Numbered from the stretch's first letter, positions 1 through 18,280 are shown. The stretch: DNA of 64,000 nucleotides from Leptospira barantonii (GCF_002811925.1 NZ_NPDS01000006.1:248001-312000), one strand, 5' to 3'. Notes: generated by a model not told the origin, from the letters alone. Made by a program: numbers and translations.

Positions 1-345
<345 letters not shown>

Positions 346-407
346 CAATAGTCAATCGTAATTTGATGAGACATAATGTTTCCGGAAAAATTGTGTCTAT
401 GGTAAAC

Positions 408-3844
<3,437 letters not shown>

Positions 3845-3852
3845 AATATTTC

Positions 3853-3881
3853 TTGACGACGCTTAACTTGAGCTCTATGTC
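3853..3881 (+). promoter_or_regulatory. Candidate sigma70-type promoter of the histone-map unit
   Basis: TTGACG at 3853-3858 is followed after 17 bases by TATGTC at 3876-3881. The -35 is good (5/6 to TTGACA) and the -10 weak. It would leave a 5' leader of 160-200 bases before the histone start codon, longer than is usual here. No defined riboswitch was recognised in that leader. Confidence 0.4.
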
Positions 3882-3918
3882 TCATTTTCTAAGTTATGGT
3901 ATCATTTTTTTTAAAACA

Positions 3919-3968
<50 letters not shown>

Positions 3969-4005
3969 TTTCTGAAAAAAATGCAAACTGAAACCGAAAC
4001 GGAAC

Positions 4006-4065
<60 letters not shown>

Positions 4066-4073
4066 CTAAGACA

Positions 4074-5048
<975 letters not shown>

Positions 5049-5057
5049 TCTGGTGTC

Positions 5058-5975
<918 letters not shown>

Positions 5976-6000
5976 GGTTTAGAGGAATTCTTTTAAGAGA

Positions 6001-6030
6001 GGTTGCGACTTCGCAGTTTCTGAAGTCGTA
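6001..6030. terminator. Possible bidirectional hairpin between convergent genes
   Basis: CGACTTC at 6006-6012 pairs with GAAGTCG at 6022-6028. An alternative pairing gives a 9-bp stem with a 2-base bulge and a TTT loop. It sits between the converging ends of the DUF350 gene (5975) and the minus-strand gene ending at 6031. No T-run follows on either strand, so termination strength is doubtful. Confidence 0.35.
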
Positions 6031-6426
6031 TTAATAGATTTCTCTAGAAGTATAAAGTTTCCATTCCAGATGATAAACTTTGCGAATTCCGTATTCGAAA
6101 GAATCTTTGAGGAGTTTGATTCGATCTTCTTCGGAAAAATCTTCGATCGAACCGGAAACTTCTACGGTTTTTAAAACTTCAGAACCGAGTTCTGCAAAAA
6201 CGTACTTATGATTCGTATGAAACGGTCTCAAATCCCTTTCCTGAAAACCCTTCAACGCACCGACTACGGCTGCGAACACGATCTGTTTGGAAAGTTTATC
6301 CTTAGGCAAAACGGCGAGACGAATCGCGGAAACAACATCCGAATAAGAAATAAAACCGGAATGATTCGGAAGCAAGGCAACTTCAGTGCGGGGAAATTTA
6401 TTCTTTTCGGATAATTGTTTTTGCAT
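6031..6426 (-). CDS. Conserved hypothetical protein, 131 residues
   Basis: Soluble-looking protein (MQKQLSEKNKFPRTEVALLP...) with no signal peptide, membrane segment or recognised catalytic motif. The middle (SDVVSAIRLAVLPKDKLSKQ) and a Glu/Asp-rich segment (VSGSIEDFSEEDRIKLLKDS) look like a compact alpha/beta fold. It is divergent from queG with only 20 bases between the start codons, so the two share a promoter region. I do not recognise the family. Codon use on this strand looks like that of neighbouring genes, and the competing plus-strand frames are shorter, which supports it being real. Confidence 0.7.
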   Translation of the reverse strand: MQKQLSEKNKFPRTEVALLPNHSGFISYSDVVSAIRLAVLPKDKLSKQIVFAAVVGALKGFQERDLRPFHTNHKYVFAELGSEVLKTVEVSGSIEDFSEEDRIKLLKDSFEYGIRKVYHLEWKLYTSREIY

Positions 6427-6446
6427 ACTCGATTTGTATCAAATTT

Positions 6447-7400
6447 ATGATCGAAAGTAAAGAAATAATTTCCGAATTCAAATCTCTGATCGAAAGCTCC
6501 GGCTTTGATCTTTATGGAATTTGTGACGCAAAAATTCCACAAGAAGACAGAGATAACATTCTTTCTTGGGTAAAGGAAGGAAAACACGGAAAGATGGAAT
6601 GGTATCCGAAGAACATGGATCTTCGGTTGGATTTTAAGAATCTCGGTTTTGATCCCGTTTCCGCAATCGCTCTGGGAACTCTTTACAACGATCCCGAATA
6701 CGACGAGTTCTCCCGAAAAATGTCGTATCGATTTTCAAGATACGCGATCGGTGAAGACTATCATCGTGTTCTGCGAAGACTTGCAAAACCTCTAATACAG
6801 GCTTTGAAAACAAAATATCCGAATCATAAGTTTCGTCAGGGTGTGGATTCTCTGCCGGTTCCCGAGAAGGTTTTAGCGAGAATGGCCGGACTCGGATGGA
6901 AGGCGAAGAATACGAATCTCATTCATCCCGACTTCGGTTCGTTCTTTTTTATCACAGTGATCTTAACCGATTTGCCCGTTCATACGGTACAAATCGACGT
7001 CAAGGATCGATGTGGAACCTGTACCGCCTGTATCGATTCCTGTCCGACCGGAGCCTTGGAACCTTATAAGATCGACGCTGGCAAATGTATATCGCATCAT
7101 ACATTGGAAGATTCTTCCGAAACGATTTCGGATACTCAAGGATGGCTCGCGGGTTGCGACGTTTGTCAGGATGTTTGTCCGTGGAATCACGTAAAGGCGC
7201 GTAAAAAAGGGATTCAAACAAAAAGGGAAGAATTTAAAACCCGCTTTTATTTTAAGGAGAATCCCGATTCTATCTTGGATTTCAACAAGGAAGAATTCAA
7301 AACCTATTTTTCTGATTCCGCTATATCCCGAATGAGTTTCGAGATGTTTCAGAGAAACGCGAACCACATCAAAGATACTTTCAAAAATCCTAAAGTTTAA
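6447..7400 (+). CDS. queG: Epoxyqueuosine reductase
   Basis: 317 residues, the usual length for bacterial QueG. It carries out the last step of queuosine synthesis in tRNA, reducing epoxyqueuosine with a cobalamin cofactor and two 4Fe-4S clusters. The ferredoxin-like cysteines are visible as CGTCTACIDSCPTGAL (residues about 191-206) and GCDVCQDVCPWN (about 237-248). The N-terminal half (FDLYGICDAKIP and RYAIGEDYHRVL) belongs to the cobalamin-binding DUF1730 region. Starts 20 bases from the divergent hypothetical gene. No other queuosine genes are in the window. Confidence 0.96.
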   Translation: MIESKEIISEFKSLIESSGFDLYGICDAKIPQEDRDNILSWVKEGKHGKMEWYPKNMDLRLDFKNLGFDPVSAIALGTLYNDPEYDEFSRKMSYRFSRYAIGEDYHRVLRRLAKPLIQALKTKYPNHKFRQGVDSLPVPEKVLARMAGLGWKAKNTNLIHPDFGSFFFITVILTDLPVHTVQIDVKDRCGTCTACIDSCPTGALEPYKIDAGKCISHHTLEDSSETISDTQGWLAGCDVCQDVCPWNHVKARKKGIQTKREEFKTRFYFKENPDSILDFNKEEFKTYFSDSAISRMSFEMFQRNANHIKDTFKNPKV

Positions 7401-7752
7401 GCCCGCGTCGCTCCCGGATTTTGAATCCAAGAAGGATTGAGCCCGGTTTCTCACCAAAGGATTGAGGGCGCGGCCGCGGACGAAAATTACCGCTAACAAT
7501 CTACGGATAAAATCAAGAATTTGCAGAATCGAAGCCTGAATGTGAAGACGATTTTGGAAATTTATTTCGTCCGAATAGAACAAAGGAAGAATCTTTATTT
7601 AACTGGGCGCGTTTGATTTATTTTTATTAGAATATTAAAGTTTAAAAAATTAAAATATTAAGATTTACTTTAGTTTATTGTGTATCCATATTCAAATAAA
7701 GAATATTCGTATTTAATTTTAAATAAGGTTTGGTGACGGTTATAAAAAATCC
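7401..7752. other. 352-base intergenic region with a sharp base-composition switch
   Basis: The first 100 bases are G+C-rich and contain a 10-base direct repeat, AAGGATTGAG, at 7434-7443 and 7459-7468, plus a GCGCGGCCGCGG run near 7469-7480. From about 7600 to 7730 the sequence becomes extremely AT-rich, ending in an inverted repeat before the receiver gene. No open frame with coding character was found. Confidence 0.6.
7688..7706. promoter_or_regulatory. Inverted repeat upstream of the receiver gene
   Basis: ATATTC at 7688-7693 and GAATAT at 7701-7706 form a perfect 6-bp inverted repeat separated by 7 A/T bases. The centre is about 55 bases before the receiver ATG, inside AT-rich DNA that should hold the promoter. 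It could be an operator, although short inverted repeats are common by chance in such AT-rich sequence. Confidence 0.35.
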
Positions 7753-8121
7753 ATGAGACGAATCCCTTTTAAACTTTTGTATGTGGAAGACGAAGAGTTG
7801 ATTCGTGTAACTATGGTTCGTTTTTTAAAACGTTTTACCGCGTTCGTCTGTTCCGCAGAAAACGGAAAAGTCGCTTGGGACATGTTCCTTGAGTATCAAC
7901 CGGACGTAATCATTACGGATATCAAGATGCCCGTGTTAAACGGAATTGAACTCATAAAAAAAATTAGGGAACAAAATTTGAATATTCCGATTGCCGCAAT
8001 GACCGCTTTCTCAGAACCTGAAATTATAGAAGCGGCGCGCAACGCGGGTGCGAATGAAATTTTTATCAAACCGGTGAGCGTGGATCATGTAAGAAAACTG
8101 CTTCTTACATTCGAAAAATAG
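7753..8121 (+). CDS. Stand-alone response-regulator receiver protein
   Basis: 122 residues, a single receiver domain with no output domain. All key positions are present: acidic pocket Glu12/Asp13 (LLYVEDEEL), phospho-acceptor Asp56 (DVIITDIKMP), Thr84 (AAMTAFSEPE) and Lys106 (IFIKPV). Such CheY-like proteins act through partner binding after phosphorylation by a histidine kinase. No kinase gene is adjacent. The next two genes encode an ODP-type sensor candidate and an adenylate cyclase in the same direction after 67 bases, which suggests, without proving, a shared signalling circuit. Confidence 0.93.
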   Translation: MRRIPFKLLYVEDEELIRVTMVRFLKRFTAFVCSAENGKVAWDMFLEYQPDVIITDIKMPVLNGIELIKKIREQNLNIPIAAMTAFSEPEIIEAARNAGANEIFIKPVSVDHVRKLLLTFEK

Positions 8122-8188
8122 AATATTTGTAAACCGACGGATTAGTATACGTTACGATCAATGGATCGAATAGAATAGGAGTCGGTAT

Positions 8189-9016
8189 TTGTCAGCAGAA
8201 TTAGCTCAAGCCAACAATCACAAGAACGTTCAACGTGAACTCACGTTGGAAATCGATACGAACTACGCGGTAGAAATCGCGGAAGACGTTTACTGGATCG
8301 GTTTCTATGACGAGAGAGAATCCCTTCACTGCAATCCGTATATGATCAAAAACGGAGAAAGCACCATTCTGATCGATCCGGGATCGATTCCGGACTTCCC
8401 GGTCGTCGCAAGAAAGATATTCTCACTTGTAGCGCCGGATTCCATCGAAACGATCATCTTACAACACCAGGATCCGGATCTTTGCGCCAACGTTCCCATC
8501 TTCGAGGACCTGCGAGGTGATACTCAAGTGCAGTTGATCGCGGAAACCAGAACCGTATATCTCATCAAACACTACGGAGTGAAAGGAAGTGTGGTTCGTA
8601 TCGGCGATAGCCTCACCGATTTTGAAACTCCGAGCGGAAGAAAACTTCAGTTTATCAGTACTCCGTTCGCACATTCTCCCGGAGCGATGATTACATACGA
8701 CGTTAAGTCCAAGGTTTTATTTACCAGCGACATTCTCGGGGGATTGGGGAATGAATGGTCCCTCTATCACGACGCGAGGGCTTTAGACAATATGAAGGCG
8801 TTTATGCAAGCCTACATTCCGTCCAATCTTGCGTTGCGTTATGCGCTCCTTCGTATCCAGAGTTTTGACGCGGAGGTTATCGCACCCCAACACGGACAGA
8901 TCATCCGTAAGGAGCAACTTCCCGCGATCATAGACGAACTTTGGAATCTTCCCTGCGGTTTGGATCTGATCAAAGACGATATGATTCAGAAGGCTCGTAA
9001 AGGAGATCTGCGTTGA
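8189..9016 (+). CDS. ODP-type metallo-beta-lactamase-fold protein (candidate diiron O2/NO sensor)
   Basis: 275 residues from a TTG preceded by AGGAG. The sequence matches the diiron core of flavodiiron proteins without the flavodoxin domain. Visible ligand candidates are His93, Asp95 and Asp97 (LQHQDPDLC), His162 (FAHSPGAM), Asp181 (LFTSDILGG) and His235 (APQHGQII). In related spirochaete chemotaxis systems this oxygen-binding diiron (ODP) fold serves as a sensor, not as a hydrolase. Its TGA overlaps the TTG start of the adenylate cyclase gene, so the two are translationally coupled and a sensor-effector pair is a reasonable inference. Hydrolase activity cannot be excluded. Confidence 0.85.
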   Translation: MSAELAQANNHKNVQRELTLEIDTNYAVEIAEDVYWIGFYDERESLHCNPYMIKNGESTILIDPGSIPDFPVVARKIFSLVAPDSIETIILQHQDPDLCANVPIFEDLRGDTQVQLIAETRTVYLIKHYGVKGSVVRIGDSLTDFETPSGRKLQFISTPFAHSPGAMITYDVKSKVLFTSDILGGLGNEWSLYHDARALDNMKAFMQAYIPSNLALRYALLRIQSFDAEVIAPQHGQIIRKEQLPAIIDELWNLPCGLDLIKDDMIQKARKGDLR

Positions 9017-9999
9017 ACGAGCTGGCTGAATTTGCAAAGAGTATCGCGATCGGAAGCCCCGAGGATATAATCCGAAGAGAAGAGGATTACTATCGCGCTT
9101 TGAGTCGAATCGTCCGTTACCGCAACAAGGAAACGTTAACGAGAGAGATGATGAATCACTTGGTCAACAGCGATCGAAACCGGATTCTCGAAGAGAAAAA
9201 GAAGGCCGACGTTCTTTTACAAAATATTCTTCCCGAATACATGATCGAAGAATTGAAACTCAAAGGGAAGGTAAGACCGATCCAACACGAGAACGCGGTC
9301 GTGATTCTTACCGACTTCGTAGGTTTCTCGGATATCAGTCGTTATATGAGTCCGAACGAACTTCTTAAGGAACTTTCGATTTACTTCGACGAGTTTGAAA
9401 GGATCTGCACCAAACATAGAATCGAAAAAGTAAAGACGATCGGGGATGCGTTCCTCGCCGTGGGCGGACTTGGAGGTTACAAAAGAACGGCCAAACTCGA
9501 TTCCATTCTTGCTTCTTTGGAAATGATGGAATACACGGAAAGAAAAAAGAAAGAAAAGATCCAAGAAGGAGACGACGCTTGGGGACTCAGAATCGCGATT
9601 CATTCGGGCACTTTGATCGCCGGAGTTGTCGGTCACACTAAGATTGCATTCGACATCTGGGGACATACCGTGAACCTCGCTTCTCGGATTGAAAACATAA
9701 GCGAACCCGGAAAGATCACCGTGTCCAAGTCCGTTTACAACGACGTTCGAGATTACTTCGACTGCGCGTATATCGGAATGAAGGAACTCAAAGGTGTGGG
9801 GAGTCACGATCTTTATACGATCGATTCCATCAAAAAGAATTTGGGAAATCCTGTGTCTTCACAAATTCCGGGTGAGAATTTTAGAAAACTGTATAAGGCT
9901 TTGGAGCAGGGGAAACATATCATGTTCTCCGATGGGAAATATCATATTTCCAATCCTGCAAAATCCGGAAACGAACGCGCCGTTCTTACGAGAGAATGA
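9013..9999 (+). CDS. Class III adenylate cyclase coupled to the ODP protein
   Basis: 328 residues from a TTG inside the TTGA overlap with the previous stop. Residues 1-90 are helical, including a linker typical of cyclases (KKADVLLQNILPEYMIEELK). The catalytic domain spans about 93-275. Metal ligands Asp101 (ILTDFVGFS) and Asp145 (KTIGDAFLAV) are present, the adenine-selecting pair is Lys141 and Asp214 (IAFDIWGHTVNLASRIE), and Asn221 and Arg225 are in place. The full set predicts ATP to cAMP conversion. There is no membrane segment, so it is cytosolic and probably controlled by its partner at 8189-9016. A low-complexity tail of about 50 residues follows the domain. Confidence 0.93.
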   Translation: MNELAEFAKSIAIGSPEDIIRREEDYYRALSRIVRYRNKETLTREMMNHLVNSDRNRILEEKKKADVLLQNILPEYMIEELKLKGKVRPIQHENAVVILTDFVGFSDISRYMSPNELLKELSIYFDEFERICTKHRIEKVKTIGDAFLAVGGLGGYKRTAKLDSILASLEMMEYTERKKKEKIQEGDDAWGLRIAIHSGTLIAGVVGHTKIAFDIWGHTVNLASRIENISEPGKITVSKSVYNDVRDYFDCAYIGMKELKGVGSHDLYTIDSIKKNLGNPVSSQIPGENFRKLYKALEQGKHIMFSDGKYHISNPAKSGNERAVLTRE

Positions 10000-10017
10000 T
10001 TCGTTTCTAAGGATGAA

Positions 10018-10043
10018 CGCGGCTTTTGCCGTCTGGAGCCGCG
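10018..10043. terminator. Hairpin after the cyclase gene
   Basis: CGCGGCT at 10018-10024 pairs perfectly with AGCCGCG at 10037-10043 around a 12-base loop, 18 bases after the cyclase stop. It lacks a T-run downstream, so it may be only a partial terminator or an mRNA-stabilising stem. Confidence 0.35.
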
Positions 10044-10094
10044 CGGATTTCGAGTGAAAATTGAGATCCGCGGACAAAACAGGATTTACCTTCC

Positions 10095-11267
10095 TTGCCT
10101 GTGTCATTCCATGTAAAGAAATCGCATTTCTTTACGACTGTGGAATCCAAAACAAACTCCATCGACACAAAACTCATTGTGGAACTCAGAAAGAATCTTC
10201 TTTCCTGGTTTCATAAAAACAAAAGAGAACTTCCGTTTCGAATCAACAAAAACGCGTATCGAATTTGGGTGAGCGAAATCATGCTTCAACAAACTCGGGT
10301 TGCGGCCATGCTTCCGATCTATGAAACATTCTTAAAACGATTTCCCGATCCTCAAACCTTACAAGAAGCTTCGGAAGAAGAGGTGATGAAATATTGGAAG
10401 GGGCTCGGTTATTATTCGAGGGCGCGCAACTTAAGAAAAGGCGCGGCGGTGATCGTAGACAAACACAAGGGACTTTTTCCGAAAGAATACGAAGACGCTT
10501 TGTCGATTCCGGGTGTGGGAAGTTATACGGCTTCGGCGGTTTTATCGATCGCATACGGAAGACAACACGCGGTCTTGGACGGAAACGTTAAGCGCGTTTT
10601 ATCCCGATTGTTTTTAATTACATCCGACCCTCTTGCAAGTTCGACCAATCAAGTCCTCGGAAACTTGGCGCAAGAATTCTTAACGCCGGATTCACCCGGA
10701 GATCACAACGAAGCCATGATGGAACTCGGAGCCTTGGTTTGTGTTCCCGTTCCGAATTGTTCTTCTTGTCCGCTTTCCAATCACTGCGAGGCGCGTATCG
10801 CAGGAAAGGAAAAAGAAATTCCGGCGCCAAAGTCGGTGGAGAATTGGGTCGCGCTCGATCTCAACTTTTTATTTTTGAAATCGCCTAACGGTGTATTGGT
10901 GGTAAAGTATCCGAGCCGAAGATTTTTTAAAACCATCTATTCTTTGCCGTTTCGACTGGAAGGAAAACATCCGTATGAAAAGGACGAATGGGTGGAAGAA
11001 TTGTTCGAAGATCCTTTGCTTAGGGAGAATTCTTTGCGAACCAGACATTCGATCACGAACCATAAGATTCAATTGAAATACAGCGAACTGGAAACGACGA
11101 ACGCAAACAGGATCGAAAAAATTCTTCAAAAAAGAAAGGATGTCGAATTCAAGTGGGTCGAAGAATCCGATCTCAAGGAAGAATTTCCGTCGTCCATTTC
11201 GGGCAAACTGATCCAACTGAAGAATAAAAATAAAAAACAACCGGAACTTCCGGTAGGAAAGCAATGA
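10095..11267 (+). CDS. mutY: A/G-specific adenine DNA glycosylase
   Basis: 390 residues. It removes adenine mispaired with 8-oxoguanine. Seen in the sequence: catalytic Glu in [12 protein letters not shown], helix-hairpin-helix [18 protein letters not shown], catalytic Asp in [17 protein letters not shown], and the 4Fe-4S loop with CX6CX2CX5C spacing ([16 protein letters not shown]). A C-terminal NUDIX-like domain for 8-oxoG recognition follows (from about residue 255). The TTG at 10095 is the longest start; the conserved core begins only at [13 protein letters not shown], so a later start is possible. Its end overlaps the ubiD-like gene by 4 bases (ATGA). Confidence 0.95.
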   Translation: MPVSFHVKKSHFFTTVESKTNSIDTKLIVELRKNLLSWFHKNKRELPFRINKNAYRIWVSEIMLQQTRVAAMLPIYETFLKRFPDPQTLQEASEEEVMKYWKGLGYYSRARNLRKGAAVIVDKHKGLFPKEYEDALSIPGVGSYTASAVLSIAYGRQHAVLDGNVKRVLSRLFLITSDPLASSTNQVLGNLAQEFLTPDSPGDHNEAMMELGALVCVPVPNCSSCPLSNHCEARIAGKEKEIPAPKSVENWVALDLNFLFLKSPNGVLVVKYPSRRFFKTIYSLPFRLEGKHPYEKDEWVEELFEDPLLRENSLRTRHSITNHKIQLKYSELETTNANRIEKILQKRKDVEFKWVEESDLKEEFPSSISGKLIQLKNKNKKQPELPVGKQ

Positions 11268-13021
11268 AAATCAGGTCCACCTCCGAATTCGTAAAAGAAT
11301 TACAAATACAAAAAGAATTACTCGTAATCGAAGAGGAAGTCGATCCGGTTTTGGAACTCGCCGAAATTCAAAGACGGGTAGTCGCGAAACGCGGACCGGC
11401 CGTTCTTTTTAAAAACGTAAAGGGTTCTCGTTTTTCGGTCGCGACGAACCTCTACGGTTCCGAAAGAAGAATGAAAATCGCTTTCGGGGAAGACCCGATT
11501 CGGTTCGTGCAAAAAATCGCATATACGATCCAACACTTTCTTCCTCCGACCCCGTCCAAAATTTGGGACTTAAGAACGATCGCGTTTCAGGCTCTCAGGG
11601 TAGGACTGAAAAAAGTCAAAACCGCTCCGGTTCTCGAACATACATTAGAATCTTTGCATGAACTTCCAACGATCAAATCCTGGCCCAAGGACGGAGGAAA
11701 TTTCGTAACCTTACCCTTGGTATATACGGAAAGTCCTAAAACCGGAAAGGGAAACCTGGGAATGTATCGGATTCAGATCCACGGACCGATGGAAACCGGG
11801 ATGCATATTCAAATCCACAGAGGTGGCGGAAACCATTATTACGAAGCCGAAAAGGAAGGAAATTCTCTTCCGGTTCATATCTATGCCGGAGGTCCTCCCG
11901 GGCTTACGATCGCGGCGGTCGCACCTTTGCCCGAAGAGATCAGCGAACTGATTCTCGCCTCTTTATTGTTAGGTGAGAAGCTCGGAGTCAAAAGGGATAA
12001 AAATATTTCTTTTCTTCCGATCGTAGCCGACGCGGACTTTCTCATACAAGGAATCATTCCTCCCAAAATTCGAAAACCGGAAGGGCCGTTCGGAGATCAT
12101 TACGGCTATTATGCATTGAAACACGACTATCCGGTCGTACAAGTAAACAACATCTATCATCGTAAGGATGCGATCTGGCCCGCCACCGTGGTAGGTCGTC
12201 CTCCGCAAGAGGATCATTGGATTGCGGAATATTTACAGGACCTTTTATCGCCGATGTTCCCGGTAGTTATGCCCGCGGTCAAAGGCGTTTGGGCTTACGA
12301 AGAATCGGGAGTCCATTCTCTCGCCGCCGCGGTGGTGAAGGAACGATATCAGGGAGAAGCGTTTACGGGAGCGCTCCGTATATTGGGTGAAGGACAACTT
12401 TCCCTCACAAAGGTTCTTCTTGTTACGGATCAAAACGTGGAACTCAAGAACTTTAGAGAAACGTTTATTAGTGTTTTGGAAAGAATGAATCCGGTTACGG
12501 ATCTTCATATTTTCGCCAATATTTCCCAGGACACGTTAGACTACACTGGACCGGAAGTGAACAAGGGTAGTAAGGCAGTTTTCCTAGGATCGGGCAAAAA
12601 GAAAAACGATCTCAAGACCCGTTTTCAGGGGAAACTTACGAATTCTTCCTTTAAAGATCCGAAGGTTCCATATCCGGGAGTTTTGGTAGTATCGGGTCCG
12701 AAGTATAAAATCAAGGACGGGGTTCCCGCAAAACTTCTCAAAGAAAAATCGATCCGGGACTTTTTGTTCGTATTTATCGTGGACGACTCCGAAGACGCAA
12801 CCAAAAGCGATCACGATTTTATCTGGTCGATCTTTACTCGTTTTGAACCCGCCGGAGATATCTACGCGGACACGAAATTAATCCGAAATCATCCGGCGTT
12901 GTATCCTCCCGTCGTGATCGATTGCAGAATGAAAACCTGGTATCCTTCTTTGACGGAAGCGGACGCAAAAACCATCCGTAAAGTCGACGATAGATTTGGT
13001 AGACTGATAGACTCTCTTTAG
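11264..13021 (+). CDS. UbiD-family decarboxylase
   Basis: 585 residues, within the range for UbiD-type enzymes that use prenylated FMN to decarboxylate aromatic or unsaturated acids. Family landmarks: [20 protein letters not shown] (about residues 165-184) and [15 protein letters not shown] (about 271-285). Most UbiD proteins have Glu where this one has Asp in [10 protein letters not shown], a conservative change next to the active-site E-R-E set. Overlaps mutY by ATGA. A role in quinone synthesis is the usual assignment, but no other quinone gene or UbiX flavin prenyltransferase is in the window, so the substrate is open. Confidence 0.9.
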   Translation: MKIRSTSEFVKELQIQKELLVIEEEVDPVLELAEIQRRVVAKRGPAVLFKNVKGSRFSVATNLYGSERRMKIAFGEDPIRFVQKIAYTIQHFLPPTPSKIWDLRTIAFQALRVGLKKVKTAPVLEHTLESLHELPTIKSWPKDGGNFVTLPLVYTESPKTGKGNLGMYRIQIHGPMETGMHIQIHRGGGNHYYEAEKEGNSLPVHIYAGGPPGLTIAAVAPLPEEISELILASLLLGEKLGVKRDKNISFLPIVADADFLIQGIIPPKIRKPEGPFGDHYGYYALKHDYPVVQVNNIYHRKDAIWPATVVGRPPQEDHWIAEYLQDLLSPMFPVVMPAVKGVWAYEESGVHSLAAAVVKERYQGEAFTGALRILGEGQLSLTKVLLVTDQNVELKNFRETFISVLERMNPVTDLHIFANISQDTLDYTGPEVNKGSKAVFLGSGKKKNDLKTRFQGKLTNSSFKDPKVPYPGVLVVSGPKYKIKDGVPAKLLKEKSIRDFLFVFIVDDSEDATKSDHDFIWSIFTRFEPAGDIYADTKLIRNHPALYPPVVIDCRMKTWYPSLTEADAKTIRKVDDRFGRLIDSL

Positions 13022-13035
13022 GAAATTTGAATTCT

Positions 13036-14007
<972 letters not shown>

Positions 14008-14036
14008 CTAATCTTTAAAGTGATTTTTAAGGATAA

Positions 14037-14367
<331 letters not shown>

Positions 14368-14512
14368 GATGCTTTTTCTTTTTAGACCAAAATACCAAAT
14401 TTAGTTTATTCAATTTTAGTAATCTAGTAAATCAAAATTCGGTAAATTACGGTCTATTATATTATAATTTTATCTTAGTGTAAAGTTATTTTCTTAAAAA
14501 AACGATTTCCGA

Positions 14513-15977
<1,465 letters not shown>

Positions 15978-16573
15978 ATTTTTTTAAATCCCCGTTTATA
16001 CCGGACGCTACAAATTTCCCTGTCAGTTTCGATCACAAAGAGAGGGAATCAATCAAATTCCAGAATTACGATATTCTAAAAATGGATTAAATCCTCTAAA
16101 TTCCGAAAGGCCTTTCTCACCCGAGAATGGAGATTCGAAGATTCATTTTTTAAGGTTCTATGCATCGTCGTTTTTATAACCTATCGTCGGCAAATTTTTC
16201 TCAGAGATTCACAAAAGAATGTATTCTCAATTCTTCATATTTGAATTTGAAAAAATTCTCAGATTCATAATTATAAGAAGGGAACTTCTAATTTCTTAAA
16301 TTAGCAAGTTGTGGTTCTTTCGTTGTGGTTCTTAAGGAATCGATAACATTCTTAGGTTCTAATCCGATTTGATTTTGTGTCAAACGAACACGATCAGGAC
16401 ATTTCACTTCCCTAATGTTAAAAGGAAATCTAATCCGGTTTCAGGCTCCCATCCGACCCCAATTTGTTTGGGCTTTGAATTAGAAAAAAAATCGGTCCCA
16501 AGAAAAAGTGATTGCAATCATATGTATAGCAATTATATGAAGGGTATAATTTGTTTAGTATTTCGAGGTATAT
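15978..16573. other. 596-base intergenic region upstream of recN
   Basis: Separates the minus-strand GHKL-like gene from recN. It is AT-rich and holds only an implausible short open frame (16369-16614, read into recN) whose composition is not gene-like. A TATAAT at 16545-16550 lies 23 bases before the recN ATG. No tRNA-like cloverleaf or strong terminator was found. The length leaves room for an unannotated small RNA, but none is shown by the sequence. Confidence 0.55.
16514..16550 (+). promoter_or_regulatory. recN promoter region: TATAAT box with 11-base direct repeat
   Basis: GCAATCATATG at 16514-16524 recurs as GCAATTATATG at 16529-16539 (10 of 11 identical, 15-base period). A perfect -10 hexamer TATAAT is at 16545-16550, and no good -35 stands 16-18 bases before it, so an activator or repressor site is plausible. 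It does not match the LexA box I recall for Leptospira (TTTGN5CAAA). Confidence 0.45.
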
Positions 16574-18280
16574 ATGCTGAAGACCCTGAATATAAGAGAT
16601 TTTGCTCTGATTGAAGACGCTTGTATCGACTTCCAAAAAGGAATGACGGTGATCACTGGGGAGACCGGGGCCGGAAAATCCCTGATCCTGGACGCCATAT
16701 CGTCGTTGTTAGGCGGAAAGAGCAGTCCTATGGAAATCCGAACCGGAGCGCCGCGTTATGTGTTAGAGGGAGTATTCGATCTTTCCAAAAATCCGGTCGC
16801 GATGGAATGGCTTAAGGAGAAAGGATTCCCGTTTGATTCCAAGGAACTGACCTTACACAGAGAATGCAGTCGGGATGGAAAATCCAGAATTCTAATCAAT
16901 CAGTCCCTGGCTTCTTCGACCACGTTACGCGGCTTAGGAGAATTGCTCGCGGAAGTACACAATCAAAACGATCAGATTCTTCTTTTGGATCGAAGCGAAC
17001 AACTCGACATCATCGATTTGCACGCCGGTTTGATTCCTCTTCGAAACGAGGTGAAGGAATGTTTTCTCACGTACAGAAGTATGAAAAAACGTCTGGAGGA
17101 ACTTCGCAAGAACGAAGAGGAGAAATCCAAACGGATCGAATTTCTTACGTTTCAAATCAAGGAGATCAAAGAGGCGGATCTAAAAGACGGAGAAGAGGAA
17201 GGTTTGGTGCAAGAGGAACATCTTCTGGCTCACGGAGAACTTCTTGCGGAGAATTATGAAATTCTTTCCGCACATCTGGCGGACAGCGAATCCGCGATTC
17301 TTCCTTCGTTTCCGAGACTTCTCAGCGCGGCGGAAAAGATCAAATCGATTCAACCCGATTTCGGTAAGACCTTGGATTCTTTACAGGAGATTTACATTCA
17401 ATTAAAGGAAATCAATTCTTCAGTGTTGGATGAAAAGGAGGAAATTTTCTTTTCTCCCGATCGTCTTCAGTTTGTTCAATCCCGTTTGGATCTGATTTCT
17501 AAAATGAAAAAGAAATACGGTTCCAGTTTGAGCGAAGTTCTGGATTGCAAAAACAAGGCGGAACAAGAACTCGAGGCGATGGAAAAAAATTCCAAGAACA
17601 AGGAATCCATGGAGATCGAAATCGAGAAGGTCACTTCCAGACTCGGTTCTCTTTCGATTCAACTTTCCAAGGCGAGACGGGAATCTTTGATTCGTTTCGA
17701 ATCTTCTTTGAAATCGGAATTGGATCAACTCGGAATGCCGGGTGCCGCGGTTCAGGTGGTTCTTCGTTGGGAACCGAGTCCCGAAGGAGAAATTTCGGCT
17801 TCCGGTAAAAGTTATATCGTAAACGAATCCGGTTTGGACCAACTCGAGTTTTATTTCAGTCCGAACCCGGGTGAAAAACCGAGACCTCTTCGTAAGATCG
17901 CTTCCGGCGGAGAAGTTTCCAGAGTGATGCTTGCCATCCGTTCGATATTAGGCGGACAATCCAATCTGAGAGTGTTGATTTTCGACGAGATCGATTCCGG
18001 CTTGGGCGGAGAGATCGCAATGGATGTGGCCCGCAAACTCAGAAATCTGGCGGGAAATCATCAGTTGATTTTGATCACACATTTGCAGCAGATTGCGTCG
18101 GCGGCAAACGATCATCTGAAAATTTCGAAATCGGTGGAAGGTGGGCGCACTTTTTCCAAGGCGGAATTCTTGAGTTTAGAAGAACGAACTTTGGAACTTG
18201 CGAGAATGATTTCGGGTCAGAGGGTATCGAAAGGCGCTCTTGAACACGCTAAAGAACTGCTGAAAAAACAGGCGGTCTAA
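16574..18280 (+). CDS. recN: DNA repair protein RecN
   Basis: 568 residues, usual length. An SMC-like ATPase acting in double-strand break repair. Walker A is GETGAGKS at residues 29-36; a central coiled coil runs from about 155 to 380; the ABC signature region is [16 protein letters not shown] and Walker [17 protein letters not shown]. Two antiparallel coiled-coil arms are visible as Glu/Lys-rich stretches. Start ATG follows an AGGT-like site. Downstream genes are envelope functions after a 113-base gap, so recN may be transcribed alone. Confidence 0.96.
   Translation: MLKTLNIRDFALIEDACIDFQKGMTVITGETGAGKSLILDAISSLLGGKSSPMEIRTGAPRYVLEGVFDLSKNPVAMEWLKEKGFPFDSKELTLHRECSRDGKSRILINQSLASSTTLRGLGELLAEVHNQNDQILLLDRSEQLDIIDLHAGLIPLRNEVKECFLTYRSMKKRLEELRKNEEEKSKRIEFLTFQIKEIKEADLKDGEEEGLVQEEHLLAHGELLAENYEILSAHLADSESAILPSFPRLLSAAEKIKSIQPDFGKTLDSLQEIYIQLKEINSSVLDEKEEIFFSPDRLQFVQSRLDLISKMKKKYGSSLSEVLDCKNKAEQELEAMEKNSKNKESMEIEIEKVTSRLGSLSIQLSKARRESLIRFESSLKSELDQLGMPGAAVQVVLRWEPSPEGEISASGKSYIVNESGLDQLEFYFSPNPGEKPRPLRKIASGGEVSRVMLAIRSILGGQSNLRVLIFDEIDSGLGGEIAMDVARKLRNLAGNHQLILITHLQQIASAANDHLKISKSVEGGRTFSKAEFLSLEERTLELARMISGQRVSKGALEHAKELLKKQAV

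Noticed and set aside
7434..7468. Pair of AAGGATTGAG direct repeats as a possible attachment site or CRISPR-like unit
   Set aside because: Only two 10-base copies with a 15-base gap, no associated integrase or cas gene; chance or decayed sequence is more likely.
16369..16614. Short open frame in the intergenic region upstream of recN
   Set aside because: It runs into recN in another frame, is Cys-rich with no family resemblance, and lies in AT-rich promoter-like DNA.
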